Assembly: GCF_002115745.1 (NCBI RefSeq)
Contig: NZ_JFKB01000001.1
Location: 592,188 to 656,187, forward strand
Direction of reading: 5' to 3'
Source of the DNA: Thalassospira alkalitolerans
GTDB lineage: Bacteria; Pseudomonadota; Alphaproteobacteria; Rhodospirillales; Thalassospiraceae
Length of the DNA: 64,000 nucleotides
This document shows positions 44,765-54,269 of the stretch, in pieces (position 1 is the stretch's first letter; each line of letters begins with the position of its first letter). The notes below the pieces were generated by a model. That model saw only the letters and a program-made list of their open reading frames with translations, was not told the origin of the DNA and did not search any database. The position numbers and the translations under genes were made by a program.

Positions 44765-46201
44765 TCAGGCGAACGAGATATGATCGCGACCGGCACTTTT
44801 GGCGGTATAAAGTGCATTATCGACGCGGGTGATCACGGTTTCGAATTCTTCGCCGTTACGATATTCGGTGATGCCGGCGCTGGCGGTGGTCATGATGTTG
44901 TCGCGGCCAAAACGGACAGGGTTTTCGCGGATGGCATCAGCGATTTCGCGTGCCTTGGCGATGGTGTCCTTGCGATCAAGCCCCGGCAATAACAGAATAA
45001 ATTCATCCCCGCCCCAGCGGCACAGGGTATCGGAATCACGTGAATGGCGGCGGATGATCGAGGCAACTTCGCGAAGTGTCGCATCGCCACCGGGATGACC
45101 GAAGGTATCGTTGACGTCCTTGAATTCATCAAGGTCGATACAGACAACGCCAAGCGTTTCATCGCGCCGTTTGCAAGACTTTGCCACATTGTCAAATACC
45201 AGATCAAAAACCTGACGGTTGCACGCACCTGTCAACTTATCCCGTGATGCTAGTTCTTCGAGGCGGCCTTGATAATTGCGGATTGTCAGATAGGCCGCAA
45301 TGCTGACGATTGCCGTAATCAGCAATGATACTGCGATATTGATCAGGAAGGTGGTTTCGATCTGTTGATCGCCAATATGTTCCCTTTGTTCAACCAGTAG
45401 CAACCAGCCAAATTCCGGGACCAGGCGGCTGTTGACGAAATAGGTTTCGCCGTGGTCCTCGTAGGTGATCGAGGCCCCTGGTGATGTCAGTATTTGGGTC
45501 GCATGGATGCGAATGCCTTCACGGTCATGCAGCGTGCCTGACGTGCCAAATCCACTGCCATGCAAGGTGATGCGGCCTTCCTTATCGACGAAATAAATCG
45601 TTCTGCCGTACCGCTTTTGATAGGTCTCGATCAGGCGGGTAACCGAATTGACCGAAAGGCCAACGCCAGTGATGCCAATGACATTGCCGTCATAGTCACG
45701 GACTTGATAATTGACGAAAACCGCCAGTCGGGAACGGTCAGCGGTGTCGCTATCAACATTGATTTCGTATGGTTTTTGATTGTTGCGCGCCTGAAAATAC
45801 CAGGAATCGGCGGGGTCATCTTCGGAGACCTGTTTGATCACCCCGGTCGGGTGATAGTAGTTCCGGGTTTTTTCCGAGATGAAATAGGACGTTACAGTAT
45901 CGTAGCGCATCTGGATTTCGCCGAGATAGCGAATGATCTGTTGGGGGTCTTCTTCGCCCGACAGGGTCCAGTCACGTACGAATGTATCCTGCGCCATCAG
46001 GGACGATATGAAAATCGGCTGAAGCAAATCACGCTGGATTTCAGAATAAATATTGTCGCTGGTAAGCGGCAAGGTGCTTTCGGCAATCTGATGTTCCAGC
46101 GACTGGCGTGCAACATAGAAGCTGACAAAACTTGTGGTCAGGAAACCGACAACAAGCAGGACGCACAACACGACGGCAAAATAGATTTTCTTTCCCGGCA
46201 C
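44765..46201 (-). CDS. Cache-sensor diguanylate cyclase
   Basis: A 478-residue membrane-bound GGDEF protein. TM1 is about 8-30, a periplasmic double-Cache sensor about 35-280 (SDNIYSEIQRDLLQPIFISS, WYFQARNNQKPYEINVDSDT), TM2 about 285-306, GGDEF about 315-478. The active site is intact GGDEF at 397-401 and the inhibitory site RDSD is at 388-391, so it should make c-di-GMP with product inhibition. Ligand unknown. Confidence 0.93.
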   Translation of the reverse strand: MPGKKIYFAVVLCVLLVVGFLTTSFVSFYVARQSLEHQIAESTLPLTSDNIYSEIQRDLLQPIFISSLMAQDTFVRDWTLSGEEDPQQIIRYLGEIQMRYDTVTSYFISEKTRNYYHPTGVIKQVSEDDPADSWYFQARNNQKPYEINVDSDTADRSRLAVFVNYQVRDYDGNVIGITGVGLSVNSVTRLIETYQKRYGRTIYFVDKEGRITLHGSGFGTSGTLHDREGIRIHATQILTSPGASITYEDHGETYFVNSRLVPEFGWLLLVEQREHIGDQQIETTFLINIAVSLLITAIVSIAAYLTIRNYQGRLEELASRDKLTGACNRQVFDLVFDNVAKSCKRRDETLGVVCIDLDEFKDVNDTFGHPGGDATLREVASIIRRHSRDSDTLCRWGGDEFILLLPGLDRKDTIAKAREIADAIRENPVRFGRDNIMTTASAGITEYRNGEEFETVITRVDNALYTAKSAGRDHISFA

Positions 46202-46349
46202 GGGAAGCTCCCCAAGTCAGCGCAGTTCGTTACAAGTTATTGTTATTTCGGAAAATTTAAATTCCGTATGCCTAATCTATTCGAAAATGGGGGCCGTTTC
46301 CATCTGCCTTTTGGTCGAATTTCAATCGTCAATGCTAGAGGTCGTATTG

Positions 46350-46393
46350 CTGGAAAACAAATAAACCGCCGATCATGTGATGCGACGGTTTAT
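46350..46393 (-). terminator. Rho-independent terminator after purU
   Basis: Plus-strand ATAAACCG (46361-46368) pairs with CGGTTTAT (46386-46393). On the minus strand the hairpin follows the purU stop and is followed by TTGTTTT. Confidence 0.75.
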
Positions 46394-46422
46394 GGTGAAA
46401 TGAAATATTGCCGGTTCGGAAT

Positions 46423-47289
46423 TTAGCGGCGGAAGACGACCGTTTTGTTGCCATTGCGAAAGACGCGGTGTTCGCAATGCATTTGAATGGCCCGGGAAAA
46501 GACGACGGATTCAATATCGCGGCCAATTTCAACCATGTCTTCGGCGGTCATGGTGTGATCCACCCGTTCGACTGCCTGATGAATGATAGGACCTTCGTCA
46601 AGATCCGCCGTTACATAATGCGCGGTGCCCCCGATCAGCTTCACACCGCGTGCATGGGCCTGATGATAGGGTTTCGCCCCCTTGAAACTGGGCAGGAAGG
46701 AATGGTGGATATTGATGCACCGGCCTTCAAGTTCGCGGCACAGATCGGTTGACAGAACCTGCATATAACGTGCCAGCCCGATCAGGTCGGCATCGTGATC
46801 GGCAATAATGTCAAGCAGCCGGGCTTCCTGGGCTGTTCTGGTGTCTTTGGTGACCGGCAGGTGATAATAAGGAATGCCGTACCATTCGACGATGCCACGC
46901 ATGTCTTCGTGGTTTGAAACAATGGCCGGAATTTCGATATGGACGTTGTTTGACGCGACACGGTGCAGCATATCATTCAGGCAATGGCCGAATTTGGACA
47001 CCATCAGCAGGACTTTTGGCTTGCGATGGAAGTCATGCAGTTTCCACTGCATGGTGAATCTGTCGGCGATGGTGGTGAATTTGTCGGAAAATTCAGATTC
47101 GCTGCGCAAGGCGCGACCGGTATCAAATTTTATACGCATGAAAAAGCGGTTGCTGCTGGTGTCGCCAAACTGTTCCAGCTTGGTGACAAACGCGCCTTCC
47201 TCTGCAAGGAAGCTTGTGACACCGGCAACGATCCCAAAGGTATCCGGGCAGGTGATCGTCAAGATAAAGGTTTTGGCGAGTTCAGACAT
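46423..47289 (-). CDS. purU: Formyltetrahydrofolate deformylase
   Basis: A 288-residue enzyme releasing formate from 10-formyl-THF, balancing one-carbon pools. N-terminal ACT domain (about 1-75: FILTITCPDTFGIVAGVTSF), then a hydrolase domain (KVLLMVSKFGHCLNDMLHRV, HHSFLPSFKGAKPYHQAHAR, GGTAHYVTADLDEGPIIHQA) with the expected His and Asp. The frame continues upstream to ATG 47325 and beyond; ATG 47289 gives the usual family length, but the start is not certain. Confidence 0.9.
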   Translation of the reverse strand: MSELAKTFILTITCPDTFGIVAGVTSFLAEEGAFVTKLEQFGDTSSNRFFMRIKFDTGRALRSESEFSDKFTTIADRFTMQWKLHDFHRKPKVLLMVSKFGHCLNDMLHRVASNNVHIEIPAIVSNHEDMRGIVEWYGIPYYHLPVTKDTRTAQEARLLDIIADHDADLIGLARYMQVLSTDLCRELEGRCINIHHSFLPSFKGAKPYHQAHARGVKLIGGTAHYVTADLDEGPIIHQAVERVDHTMTAEDMVEIGRDIESVVFSRAIQMHCEHRVFRNGNKTVVFRR

Positions 47290-47615
47290 TTCCGCTTTGT
47301 CTTTCGATTTTGAATTTTCGGACATCAAGCGATATAGCGGCCTTGGCTGATCATGCCAACCCGCAATTGTCCGAACGTTGATTATGCAAGGACAGATAGA
47401 CGCAATTAACATGGCCGACCGATCAAGGGTTTGGCGCGTGATCACGATCAACTGATGCGTTTAAAAGCTGGACATTCCCCCGGCATATGCCAAGAATTCC
47501 GCTTTGCGTGACGGAAGATGATGCATCCGAACCCGTTTCTCGGTTATGCAGTGCAGATTAACAGACACATTTGCGAACACATGTGGTGCCTTTATCCAAG
47601 AGATGGGCGCAAAAC

Positions 47616-49082
47616 ATGTTACGGGGTTTTTCATTGATCGATTTTCGTCCAATCCTTTTTATTATCGGCATTTTGCTTTGTACCCTGTCGATCGGGATGT
47701 TTGTCCCGGCACTGGTCGATCTTTATTATGGTCAAAGTGACTGGCTGGTATTTTCGGCGGCGTCGGCCGTGTCGCTGTTTATCGGTGGCGCGCTGGTTAT
47801 GATGAACCGGACGGACAATCTTAAAATTACATCGCGTCAGGCTTTTATTCTGACAACCGCAAGCTGGTTGGTTCTGACAGCGGTTTCGGCCCTGCCATTT
47901 GCCTTTTCCGACCTTGATATGAGCTATACCGACGCGTTTTTCGAAGCAATGTCGGGTATTTCAACCACGGGATCGACGGTGATTGTCGGTTTGGATACCG
48001 CCCCGCAGGGGATTTTGCTGTGGCGGGCCTTGCTGCAATGGCTTGGCGGGATTGGTATTATTGTGATGGCGATTGCCGTTATGCCAATGCTGCGCGTTGG
48101 CGGGATGCAGCTGTTTCGTATGGAAAACTCGGATAAATCCGACAAGGCGTTCCCACGGGCAACGCAAATTGCGATGGGCATCGCGGTACTTTATCTTTGC
48201 TTTACCGTGATATGGGCGGTCTTGTTGTGGTGGGCGGGGATGACGCCGTTTGATGCAATTGCGCATGCGATGACGACGATTGCAACCGGCGGGTTTTCGA
48301 CGAAGGATGCATCGGTCGGCCATTTTGACAGTGCGGCGATTGATGCCATCATTACGCTTGGCATGATGACCGGGGCCTTGCCCTTTATTCTGTATTTGCA
48401 AATCCTGCGTGGCAAAGTGTTTGCATTGTTTAACGATGCACAGGTGCATTGGTTCATGGCAATTGCGGGATCGATTGTTCTGGGCCTGACGCTTTGGCAT
48501 TCAGAAACCAATGGTGTCGGGTTCTTTCATGCGTTGCGTTATACATCGTTTAATATTGTTTCGGTGATGACCGGGACCGGATACGCCACCACCGATTACG
48601 GGCTTTGGGGCCCGTTTGCGGTGACGGTGTTTTTCTTTGTCATGTTTATTGGTGGATGTGCCGGATCAACCACCTGTGGGGTCAAGATTTTCCGTCTGCA
48701 GGTGTTGTATGAAATTGCCAAGATCCAGTTGTCGCATATGCTGCGCCCGCATGGCGTTTTCATTGCGTACTATAATCGCAAACCCCTTTCCGAGGATGTC
48801 ACGGAATCGGTGCTGAGCTTCTTTTTCCTATTCGTTTTCTGTTTTGTCATTTTGGCCGCAGGATTGGGGGCGATGGGGCTTGATTTCGTCACCGCCGTTT
48901 CCAGTGCCGGGACGGCGATTGCCAATGTTGGGCCGGGGCTTGGCCCGATTGTTGGTCCGTCGGGCAACTTTGCGACCCTGCCGGACGGGGCGAAATGGTT
49001 GATGTCGATCGGGATGCTAATCGGGCGGTTGGAAGTCTTTACCGTTCTGGTGTTGCTGTTCCCGGCTTTCTGGCGCGATTGA
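47616..49082 (+). CDS. trkH: TrkH-family potassium uptake protein (copy 2)
   Basis: A 488-residue paralogue of the trkH at 41841, with the same pore-loop layout (EAMSGISTTGSTVIVGLDTA, LLQWLGGIGIIVMAIAVMPM, FSTKDASVGHFDSAA, SAGTAIANVGPGLGPIVGPS). ATG at 47616 is chosen; the frame extends to 47571 without support. The two copies differ at many positions, so this is an old duplication or separate acquisition. Neither has an adjacent trkA. Confidence 0.92.
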   Translation: MLRGFSLIDFRPILFIIGILLCTLSIGMFVPALVDLYYGQSDWLVFSAASAVSLFIGGALVMMNRTDNLKITSRQAFILTTASWLVLTAVSALPFAFSDLDMSYTDAFFEAMSGISTTGSTVIVGLDTAPQGILLWRALLQWLGGIGIIVMAIAVMPMLRVGGMQLFRMENSDKSDKAFPRATQIAMGIAVLYLCFTVIWAVLLWWAGMTPFDAIAHAMTTIATGGFSTKDASVGHFDSAAIDAIITLGMMTGALPFILYLQILRGKVFALFNDAQVHWFMAIAGSIVLGLTLWHSETNGVGFFHALRYTSFNIVSVMTGTGYATTDYGLWGPFAVTVFFFVMFIGGCAGSTTCGVKIFRLQVLYEIAKIQLSHMLRPHGVFIAYYNRKPLSEDVTESVLSFFFLFVFCFVILAAGLGAMGLDFVTAVSSAGTAIANVGPGLGPIVGPSGNFATLPDGAKWLMSIGMLIGRLEVFTVLVLLFPAFWRD

Positions 49083-49249
49083 TTTTTCAGCCAATGATGT
49101 GACAAAATTCCTTCATCGGGCAGGTTTGTTTGCTTGAGAACTTTGTGATCTCGGAAGGGAAGGCATTGGAAATGATCTGGTTCAAACGATGAACGTTTGG
49201 GGTCCCTGATAGGGTGATTGCGGCGCATCTCTAAAACGGACACAGAATA

Positions 49250-49855
49250 GTGACTGCAACAACGGTAAGTGCAGATGGCAAAACGCGGTGTCGCTGGTGT
49301 GATGCTGCGCCGGAATTCGTTGCCTATCATGATACCGAATGGGGTTTCCCGGTTGGTGATGACCGGCGGTTGTTTGAAAAGGTCTGTCTGGAAGGGTTTC
49401 AATCGGGCCTAAGCTGGCGCACCATTTTGGCCAAGCGCGAGAATTTTCGCGCGGCCTTTCATGATTTCGACTTTGACCGTGTGGCGCAATTCACCGAAAG
49501 CGACGTTGAAGATTTGCTGGGCGATAAGGGGATTATCCGCCATCGCGGCAAGATCGAAGCCGTGATCAACAATGCCAAACGCGCACAGGAAATGGTGGCG
49601 GACGAAGGGTCATTGGCAGCTTATTTCTGGCGGTTTGAACCTGATAGCAGGCAGCTTGGTACGCCACAGATGGCGTCGACCTCGGATGCATCTGTGGCAA
49701 TTTCCAAGGATTTGAAAAAACGCGGGTGGAAGTTTGTCGGGCCAACGACGGTTTATGCCTTTATGCAGGCAATGGGATTGATCAATGATCATGCGCTGGG
49801 ATGTGTGATGCGACCGGTGATTGATCAGGCGCGCCGTGATTTTAAACGGCCATAA
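49250..49855 (+). CDS. tag: DNA-3-methyladenine glycosylase I
   Basis: A 201-residue base-excision repair enzyme that removes 3-methyladenine. Family signature RCRWCDAAPEFVAYHDTEWG, FEKVCLEGFQSGLSWRTILA, GWKFVGPTTVYAFMQAMGLI, and a C-terminal GCVMRP. The zinc-ligating Cys and His residues of Tag are present in the first part. GTG start, no strong ribosome-binding site. Confidence 0.94.
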   Translation: MTATTVSADGKTRCRWCDAAPEFVAYHDTEWGFPVGDDRRLFEKVCLEGFQSGLSWRTILAKRENFRAAFHDFDFDRVAQFTESDVEDLLGDKGIIRHRGKIEAVINNAKRAQEMVADEGSLAAYFWRFEPDSRQLGTPQMASTSDASVAISKDLKKRGWKFVGPTTVYAFMQAMGLINDHALGCVMRPVIDQARRDFKRP

Positions 49856-50149
49856 AACGGTTCGTAATTTTGGGGAAAATTCGCGGGCTATGTCCTGATC
49901 TGATCGGGATGGTCGGATCATCTAAACGGCTTTTGCACCGTATCATTTTTATTCTTTTGAAAGCGGCGATGCCAAACCGTGGGTCAGGAGCGGATCGGGG
50001 ATCGGGATTTCGGTCCGGCATCGCCTTGACCCAACAGTGCCAAATAGATAGTTGATGGTAAAATCGAATGTAAATTTAAATTCGATAGGAAAAATCTATT
50101 TATTGGAATTGCCAAGGACACAGCGCCGGAGTATCGCAACGCCGGAAAC

Positions 50150-51619
50150 TTAGGCCATGACCGGCAAGGTAACGCAGAATACTGCACCGTCCGGTCCTGT
50201 TGCGCTTAGGCGAAGGTCACCCTTATGGGCCAAGATCAATTCGCGTGCGATGGCAAGACCAAGCCCGGTGCCGCCTTTCCTGCCGGTTGCGGCAAAGGGC
50301 ACAAACAGGTTCTTGATTGCCTTTTCGGGTAATCCGGGGCCGTTATCAATGATCAGAATTTCAGCCAAACCGGCAGGGACATTTGATGGGTCGGCGCCAT
50401 TTCCAGAACTAGTCCGAACGGTGACTTCGGTTGCCCCGGCATCGAGCGGATTGCGGATCAGGTTGCTGAAGGCGCGAAACAGCTGATCGTAATCAGCTTC
50501 GACCATAAGTTCGATCGGCAGATCGATATGAATTTTGGCCTTGCAGGGTTCCCGGGCTGTGTTTGGGGCGTCCGGACCAAGTAAACTGTCATCGCCGTTT
50601 TGCAGCAGAACCTGATCGCGGACTTCTTCGATCAGTTCGATCAGAGTAAAGCGCGCGATATCGAGAGCAGGTGGGGCCTCGCGGGCAAAGGACAGGGTTT
50701 GCTCGCTGATATAGACAGCACGTTCCATCGACGATAACAGGCGCGGGACGACGGCACGGACTTCTTGATCAGCACTTTGCGCCAGCTTTTCGGTCATCAG
50801 CATTGAGGTTGCCAATGCATTGCGTAAATCATGGCTGATTTTGGTGGCGGCGGTGCCAAGGGCGGCAAGACGGCGGCGCTGATTAAGCATTGCCTGCAAA
50901 TCGTGTTGCATATTGGCAAGTTCGTGCCGGGCGATGCCAATTTCGTCGTCGCGGTTATCGGGGACGATAACCGATCCGCTATCCTGTGGATTTTCGCGAA
51001 ACCGGATCATGTCGCTGGTCAGGGTTCGCATCGGACGGACCAGCAAACGGTTTAACGCAAAATAGACCAACCCGGCGGTGAAGAACGAAATCATCAGCGA
51101 CAATCCCATCACCCGCCAGCCGAAATCACGCATGTCTTTGGCCAGGCCATGTTCATGGACCAGTATTTCAATTTCGAAATCCGGGGCCATGGATGGCATG
51201 CCCATCACACGCAACATGCGATCATCGGATTGTGTAAGGGTCGAAAGGCCTTCATACACCGCCATCAGGATCGAAGAATGTGTCAGATCGACATCGTAAT
51301 CGACCTTGGCGGGCATATCGTCGCGTTGCAAAAGTAATTTACGGTCATCGCGCCGCAAAATAACAGCTTCGATCCCGGCATTGGAGAGCAGTTCTTTTTC
51401 AAGGTCATCGGGGATCATTTGATCGGGGGTGGCTTCAAGTGCCAAAGCCGCAAGGTATCCGGAATCCAGATGTGCCTTAAGCCAATCAACGCGATAACGC
51501 GCAACTGAAGGGGCAAAGACAAAAATCTCGGCCAGCATGACAAACCCGACCGTCAGGACAAGCAGACGCGCGGATAATGATTTGGCCCATGGGGGCAGTT
51601 TGAGATGCGGGCGTTCCAT
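50150..51619 (-). CDS. Orphan sensor histidine kinase
   Basis: A 489-residue membrane kinase. TM1 about 18-38, periplasmic part of about 135 residues, TM2 about 170-191, HAMP about 192-245, dimerisation helix with phospho-acceptor H263 (TKISHDLRNALATSMLMTEK), ATPase with N-box NLIRNPLDAGA, IIDNGPGLP, and GTGLGLAIARELI. No response regulator gene is adjacent, so the partner is elsewhere. The first start in the frame is TTG at 51625; ATG at 51619 is preferred. Confidence 0.92.
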   Translation of the reverse strand: MERPHLKLPPWAKSLSARLLVLTVGFVMLAEIFVFAPSVARYRVDWLKAHLDSGYLAALALEATPDQMIPDDLEKELLSNAGIEAVILRRDDRKLLLQRDDMPAKVDYDVDLTHSSILMAVYEGLSTLTQSDDRMLRVMGMPSMAPDFEIEILVHEHGLAKDMRDFGWRVMGLSLMISFFTAGLVYFALNRLLVRPMRTLTSDMIRFRENPQDSGSVIVPDNRDDEIGIARHELANMQHDLQAMLNQRRRLAALGTAATKISHDLRNALATSMLMTEKLAQSADQEVRAVVPRLLSSMERAVYISEQTLSFAREAPPALDIARFTLIELIEEVRDQVLLQNGDDSLLGPDAPNTAREPCKAKIHIDLPIELMVEADYDQLFRAFSNLIRNPLDAGATEVTVRTSSGNGADPSNVPAGLAEILIIDNGPGLPEKAIKNLFVPFAATGRKGGTGLGLAIARELILAHKGDLRLSATGPDGAVFCVTLPVMA

Positions 51620-51687
51620 GACCAATGTTAGCCAGAGACCAGGAAAAATGTACAGCGTTTCAGGAGCCTGGTTCTAGTCGTCATGGC

Positions 51688-53115
51688 TTAGCCGAATTTC
51701 AGAAGAAAACGGACAATCTTGCGGGTCTTTTCGCTAAACAGGCTGGGCGTATACCATGCTCCGGCAACCCGTTTGGATATCTCGCCAAGGGTTGGATAGG
51801 GCGCAATCATTCCGGCAACGGCGCCGATTTTCATTTTCCTGGAAATCGCCAGCGACCAAAGTCCGATCAGTTCACCCGCCTGATGCCCAACGATCCCGGT
51901 GCCAAGGATTTTGCCCCTCGGCGTGGTGATGACTTTGATAAATCCGGTGGTTTTGGCCTCGGCCCGGGCGCGATCGTTTTCGGCGTAATCCCAGGTCACG
52001 ACCCGGATTGCATTGCCAAATTTTTCGCGTGCAGCGGCTTCGTTCAAGCCGACCTGTGCCAGTTCGGGGCTGGTGAATGTTACCCAGGGAACGGCGCTGT
52101 GATCGACCTTGGCAGGGAGCCGGAACAGGATATTGCGAATGACGATACCGGCATCATATCCGGCCATATGGGTGAATTGCAGGCCGCCGGTGACATCGCC
52201 AATGGCAAAGATTTTGCGGTTGCTGGTACGCAATCGTGCATCGACTTTGATCCCGCGCGGGCTGTAATCGATACCGGCATCATCCAAACCCAGATTTTCA
52301 ACATTGGGTTTGCGTCCGGTGGCGATCAAAAGGTGGCTGCCTTCAATCGTGATATCGGTGCCATCACGTTCAATGATGACCCTGATCTGGTCGCCATGGG
52401 GTTCGACCCGTTTGGTTTTGGCCTTTTCGTAAAGGCTGATGCCTTCGGTTTCGACGGTTTTGCGGATTACGGCGACAAGATCGGTATCGTCCTTGGGCAG
52501 GATCGTCGACATTTCGATCACGGTGACTTTGGCGCCAAGTTGTTGGTGCGCCTGTGCCATTTCAAGCCCGATTGGCCCGCCACCGATAACGATCAGATGA
52601 TCCGGGCAGGTCCGGTTTTCAAAGATCGTTTCGTTGGTGAAGTATGCAACGCTGTCAATGCCGTCAATCGGGGGGACTGATGCACGCGACCCGGTGGCAA
52701 TGACAAAACGTTTGGCGATAATACGCTTGCCCCCGGCAATAAGTTCGTTCGGACCGGTAAAGCAGGCCTTTGCCTGAATGACGGTGCAGCCCAGTTCTTC
52801 GAACCGGTCAACCGAATCATGGGGGGCAATGCCTGCGATGACGGAATGCACATGATCCATGGCACCGGCAAAATTCACCGATACCGGGCCGGTGGTGACG
52901 CCAAATTGCGATGCGGTACGGGCATTTTCAGCGGCATGCCCCGCGGCAAGCAATGCCTTTGACGGCACACAGCCGGTATTAAGGCAGTCCCCGCCCATCT
53001 TGCCCTTTTCAATCAAGACAACATCGGCACCCATCTGTACGGCACCGGCCGCCACGGATAATCCGCCGGAACCGGCCCCTATCACACAGATATCAGTTTT
53101 AAGGATGTCATTCAT
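51688..53115 (-). CDS. MerA-like FAD-dependent disulfide oxidoreductase
   Basis: A 475-residue pyridine-nucleotide-disulfide oxidoreductase. FAD site DICVIGAGSGGLSVAAGAVQ, redox-active pair in MGGDCLNTGCVPSKALL, NADH site VIGGGPIGLEMAQAHQQLGA, and GRKPNVENLGLD with AIGDVTGGLQFTHMAGYDAG. It lacks the N-terminal metal-binding domain and the C-terminal vicinal cysteines of true mercuric reductase, so the substrate is unknown. The ATG overlaps the stop of the upstream TVP38 gene, so the two are coupled. Confidence 0.88.
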   Translation of the reverse strand: MNDILKTDICVIGAGSGGLSVAAGAVQMGADVVLIEKGKMGGDCLNTGCVPSKALLAAGHAAENARTASQFGVTTGPVSVNFAGAMDHVHSVIAGIAPHDSVDRFEELGCTVIQAKACFTGPNELIAGGKRIIAKRFVIATGSRASVPPIDGIDSVAYFTNETIFENRTCPDHLIVIGGGPIGLEMAQAHQQLGAKVTVIEMSTILPKDDTDLVAVIRKTVETEGISLYEKAKTKRVEPHGDQIRVIIERDGTDITIEGSHLLIATGRKPNVENLGLDDAGIDYSPRGIKVDARLRTSNRKIFAIGDVTGGLQFTHMAGYDAGIVIRNILFRLPAKVDHSAVPWVTFTSPELAQVGLNEAAAREKFGNAIRVVTWDYAENDRARAEAKTTGFIKVITTPRGKILGTGIVGHQAGELIGLWSLAISRKMKIGAVAGMIAPYPTLGEISKRVAGAWYTPSLFSEKTRKIVRFLLKFG

Positions 53116-53902
53116 CGTGGGATGCTCCGGTGGCGCGTTGGCGGAACTTTTTATAGAGCACAGGCACCATTGCAAGCACAGCAAGACCGATGATCGGCGT
53201 CAGGATACGGGGCTCGAAAATGATGCCAAGATCGGGTGTTTTGTCTTGATCAAACAGGGCGCCAAGACCATCACCAATTGACACAAAAACGAATGTGCCC
53301 GGAATAATGCCAATCGCGGTACCCAGAACAAATGACCGGAACTTAACCCCCAGCAGTGCTGGAACCAGATTGACCAGCCAGAACGGAAACAAGGGAATAA
53401 GCCGCAGCACCATCAGATAGCTGAACGCATTTTCGGCAAAGCCCGTTTCCATTTTGCGGATCGCATTGCCCGCCTTGGCATGCATCAGATCATAAAACGC
53501 ATATCGCGCCGCCAGATATACCGCCGTTGCCCCGAGTGTTGCGGCAATTACGGCATAGGCCGTGCCAAGCCATACACCAAACAGAAACCCGCCGGTCATC
53601 GTCAAAAGCGATCCGACCGGAAGCGATAATGCAACCGCAACTGCGTAAATTGCCATAAAGGCAAGCACGCTGATTGTCGGGTTATCTGCAACATATCCCT
53701 GCAGGACGTCGCGATTCTCGCGCAGTGTGGTGAATGAAAAATAATCCAGAACTCCGGACGACCATGCCAGTGTCAATCCGGCAATCAGGATTACAATCGG
53801 CAACAATTTACGCCAGAGCGGGGGCTTGGCGGGTTTGTCCGATGTGGTGCCGGTTGGATCGTGTGGTTGGTGGTCTGCGGTCATTGGTTGCGTCTTGGTC
53901 AT
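53108..53902 (-). CDS. TVP38/TMEM64-family membrane protein
   Basis: A 264-residue inner-membrane protein of the SNARE-associated/DedA-like group with about six hydrophobic segments (LLPIVILIAGLTLAWSSGVL, VLAFMAIYAVAVALSLPVGS, LTMTGGFLFGVWLGTAYAVI) and the family motif FAENAFSYLMVLRLIPLFPFW, then LVNLVPALLGVKFRSFVLGT. ATG at 53902 is preferred. Pairing with a MerA-like oxidoreductase is a recurring arrangement; the shared role is not established. Confidence 0.88.
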   Translation of the reverse strand: MTKTQPMTADHQPHDPTGTTSDKPAKPPLWRKLLPIVILIAGLTLAWSSGVLDYFSFTTLRENRDVLQGYVADNPTISVLAFMAIYAVAVALSLPVGSLLTMTGGFLFGVWLGTAYAVIAATLGATAVYLAARYAFYDLMHAKAGNAIRKMETGFAENAFSYLMVLRLIPLFPFWLVNLVPALLGVKFRSFVLGTAIGIIPGTFVFVSIGDGLGALFDQDKTPDLGIIFEPRILTPIIGLAVLAMVPVLYKKFRQRATGASHDE

Positions 53903-54126
53903 TGATTCTACTGTCTTTAACGGCGGTCCTTTCGGATGCCGGTCATAAATGATTGCATTTCTTGTGCGAACATTAGAGGGAAAAAAGGCCGAAGGCTTAT
54001 GAACTGCTTTCACCATTGCGTGAAGGAATAGAGAGCGTGCGCCATACAACCCAAAAATGATCCATGAAATTGCCGGGTGCTGTGGTGCTTGACGTTGGGG
54101 AAACCAAGTCGTATCGTTCTGCCTAT

Positions 54127-54177
54127 CGTGGGATTTGTCGACCGGCTTGCGGCCACGTAAAAAATCGCTAAAGAGGG
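54127..54177 (+). promoter_or_regulatory. SAM-II riboswitch
   Basis: CGTGG (54127-54131) and CCACG (54153-54157) form stem P1, enclosing GATTTG and ACCGGCTTGCGG; GCTAAAGAGG follows at about 54167-54176. This matches the SAM-II (metA motif) signature (GATTTG, CGGCTTGC-GCCACG, GCTAAAG), known upstream of methionine genes in alphaproteobacteria. It lies 93 bp before the metZ ATG. SAM binding should reduce metZ expression. Confidence 0.88.
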
Positions 54178-54192
54178 GAATCGTGGCTTTTG

Positions 54193-54224
54193 CCCTGACC
54201 CATCGTGCCGGTCAGGGTTTTTTT
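54193..54224 (+). terminator. Expression-platform terminator of the SAM-II riboswitch
   Basis: CCCTGACC (54193-54200), nine-base loop, GGTCAGGG (54210-54217), then seven T. It lies between the riboswitch and metZ, so control is probably by premature termination. ACCGGC in the aptamer loop (54141-54146) is the exact complement of GCCGGT (54207-54212) in the terminator, a possible antiterminator pairing. Confidence 0.85.
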
Positions 54225-54269
54225 GTGCCCGGCGAGTACCGATATGATCGGGCATATAGGAGCAAGACG

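Noticed and set aside
51625..52680. A 351-codon open frame on the plus strand
   Set aside because: It runs opposite to the MerA-like oxidoreductase, whose motifs are unmistakable; the antisense product has no recognisable domain.
54135..54269. N-terminal extension of MetZ
   Set aside because: The frame is open but overlaps the SAM-II aptamer and its terminator; the ATG at 54270 has a good ribosome-binding site and matches the family start.
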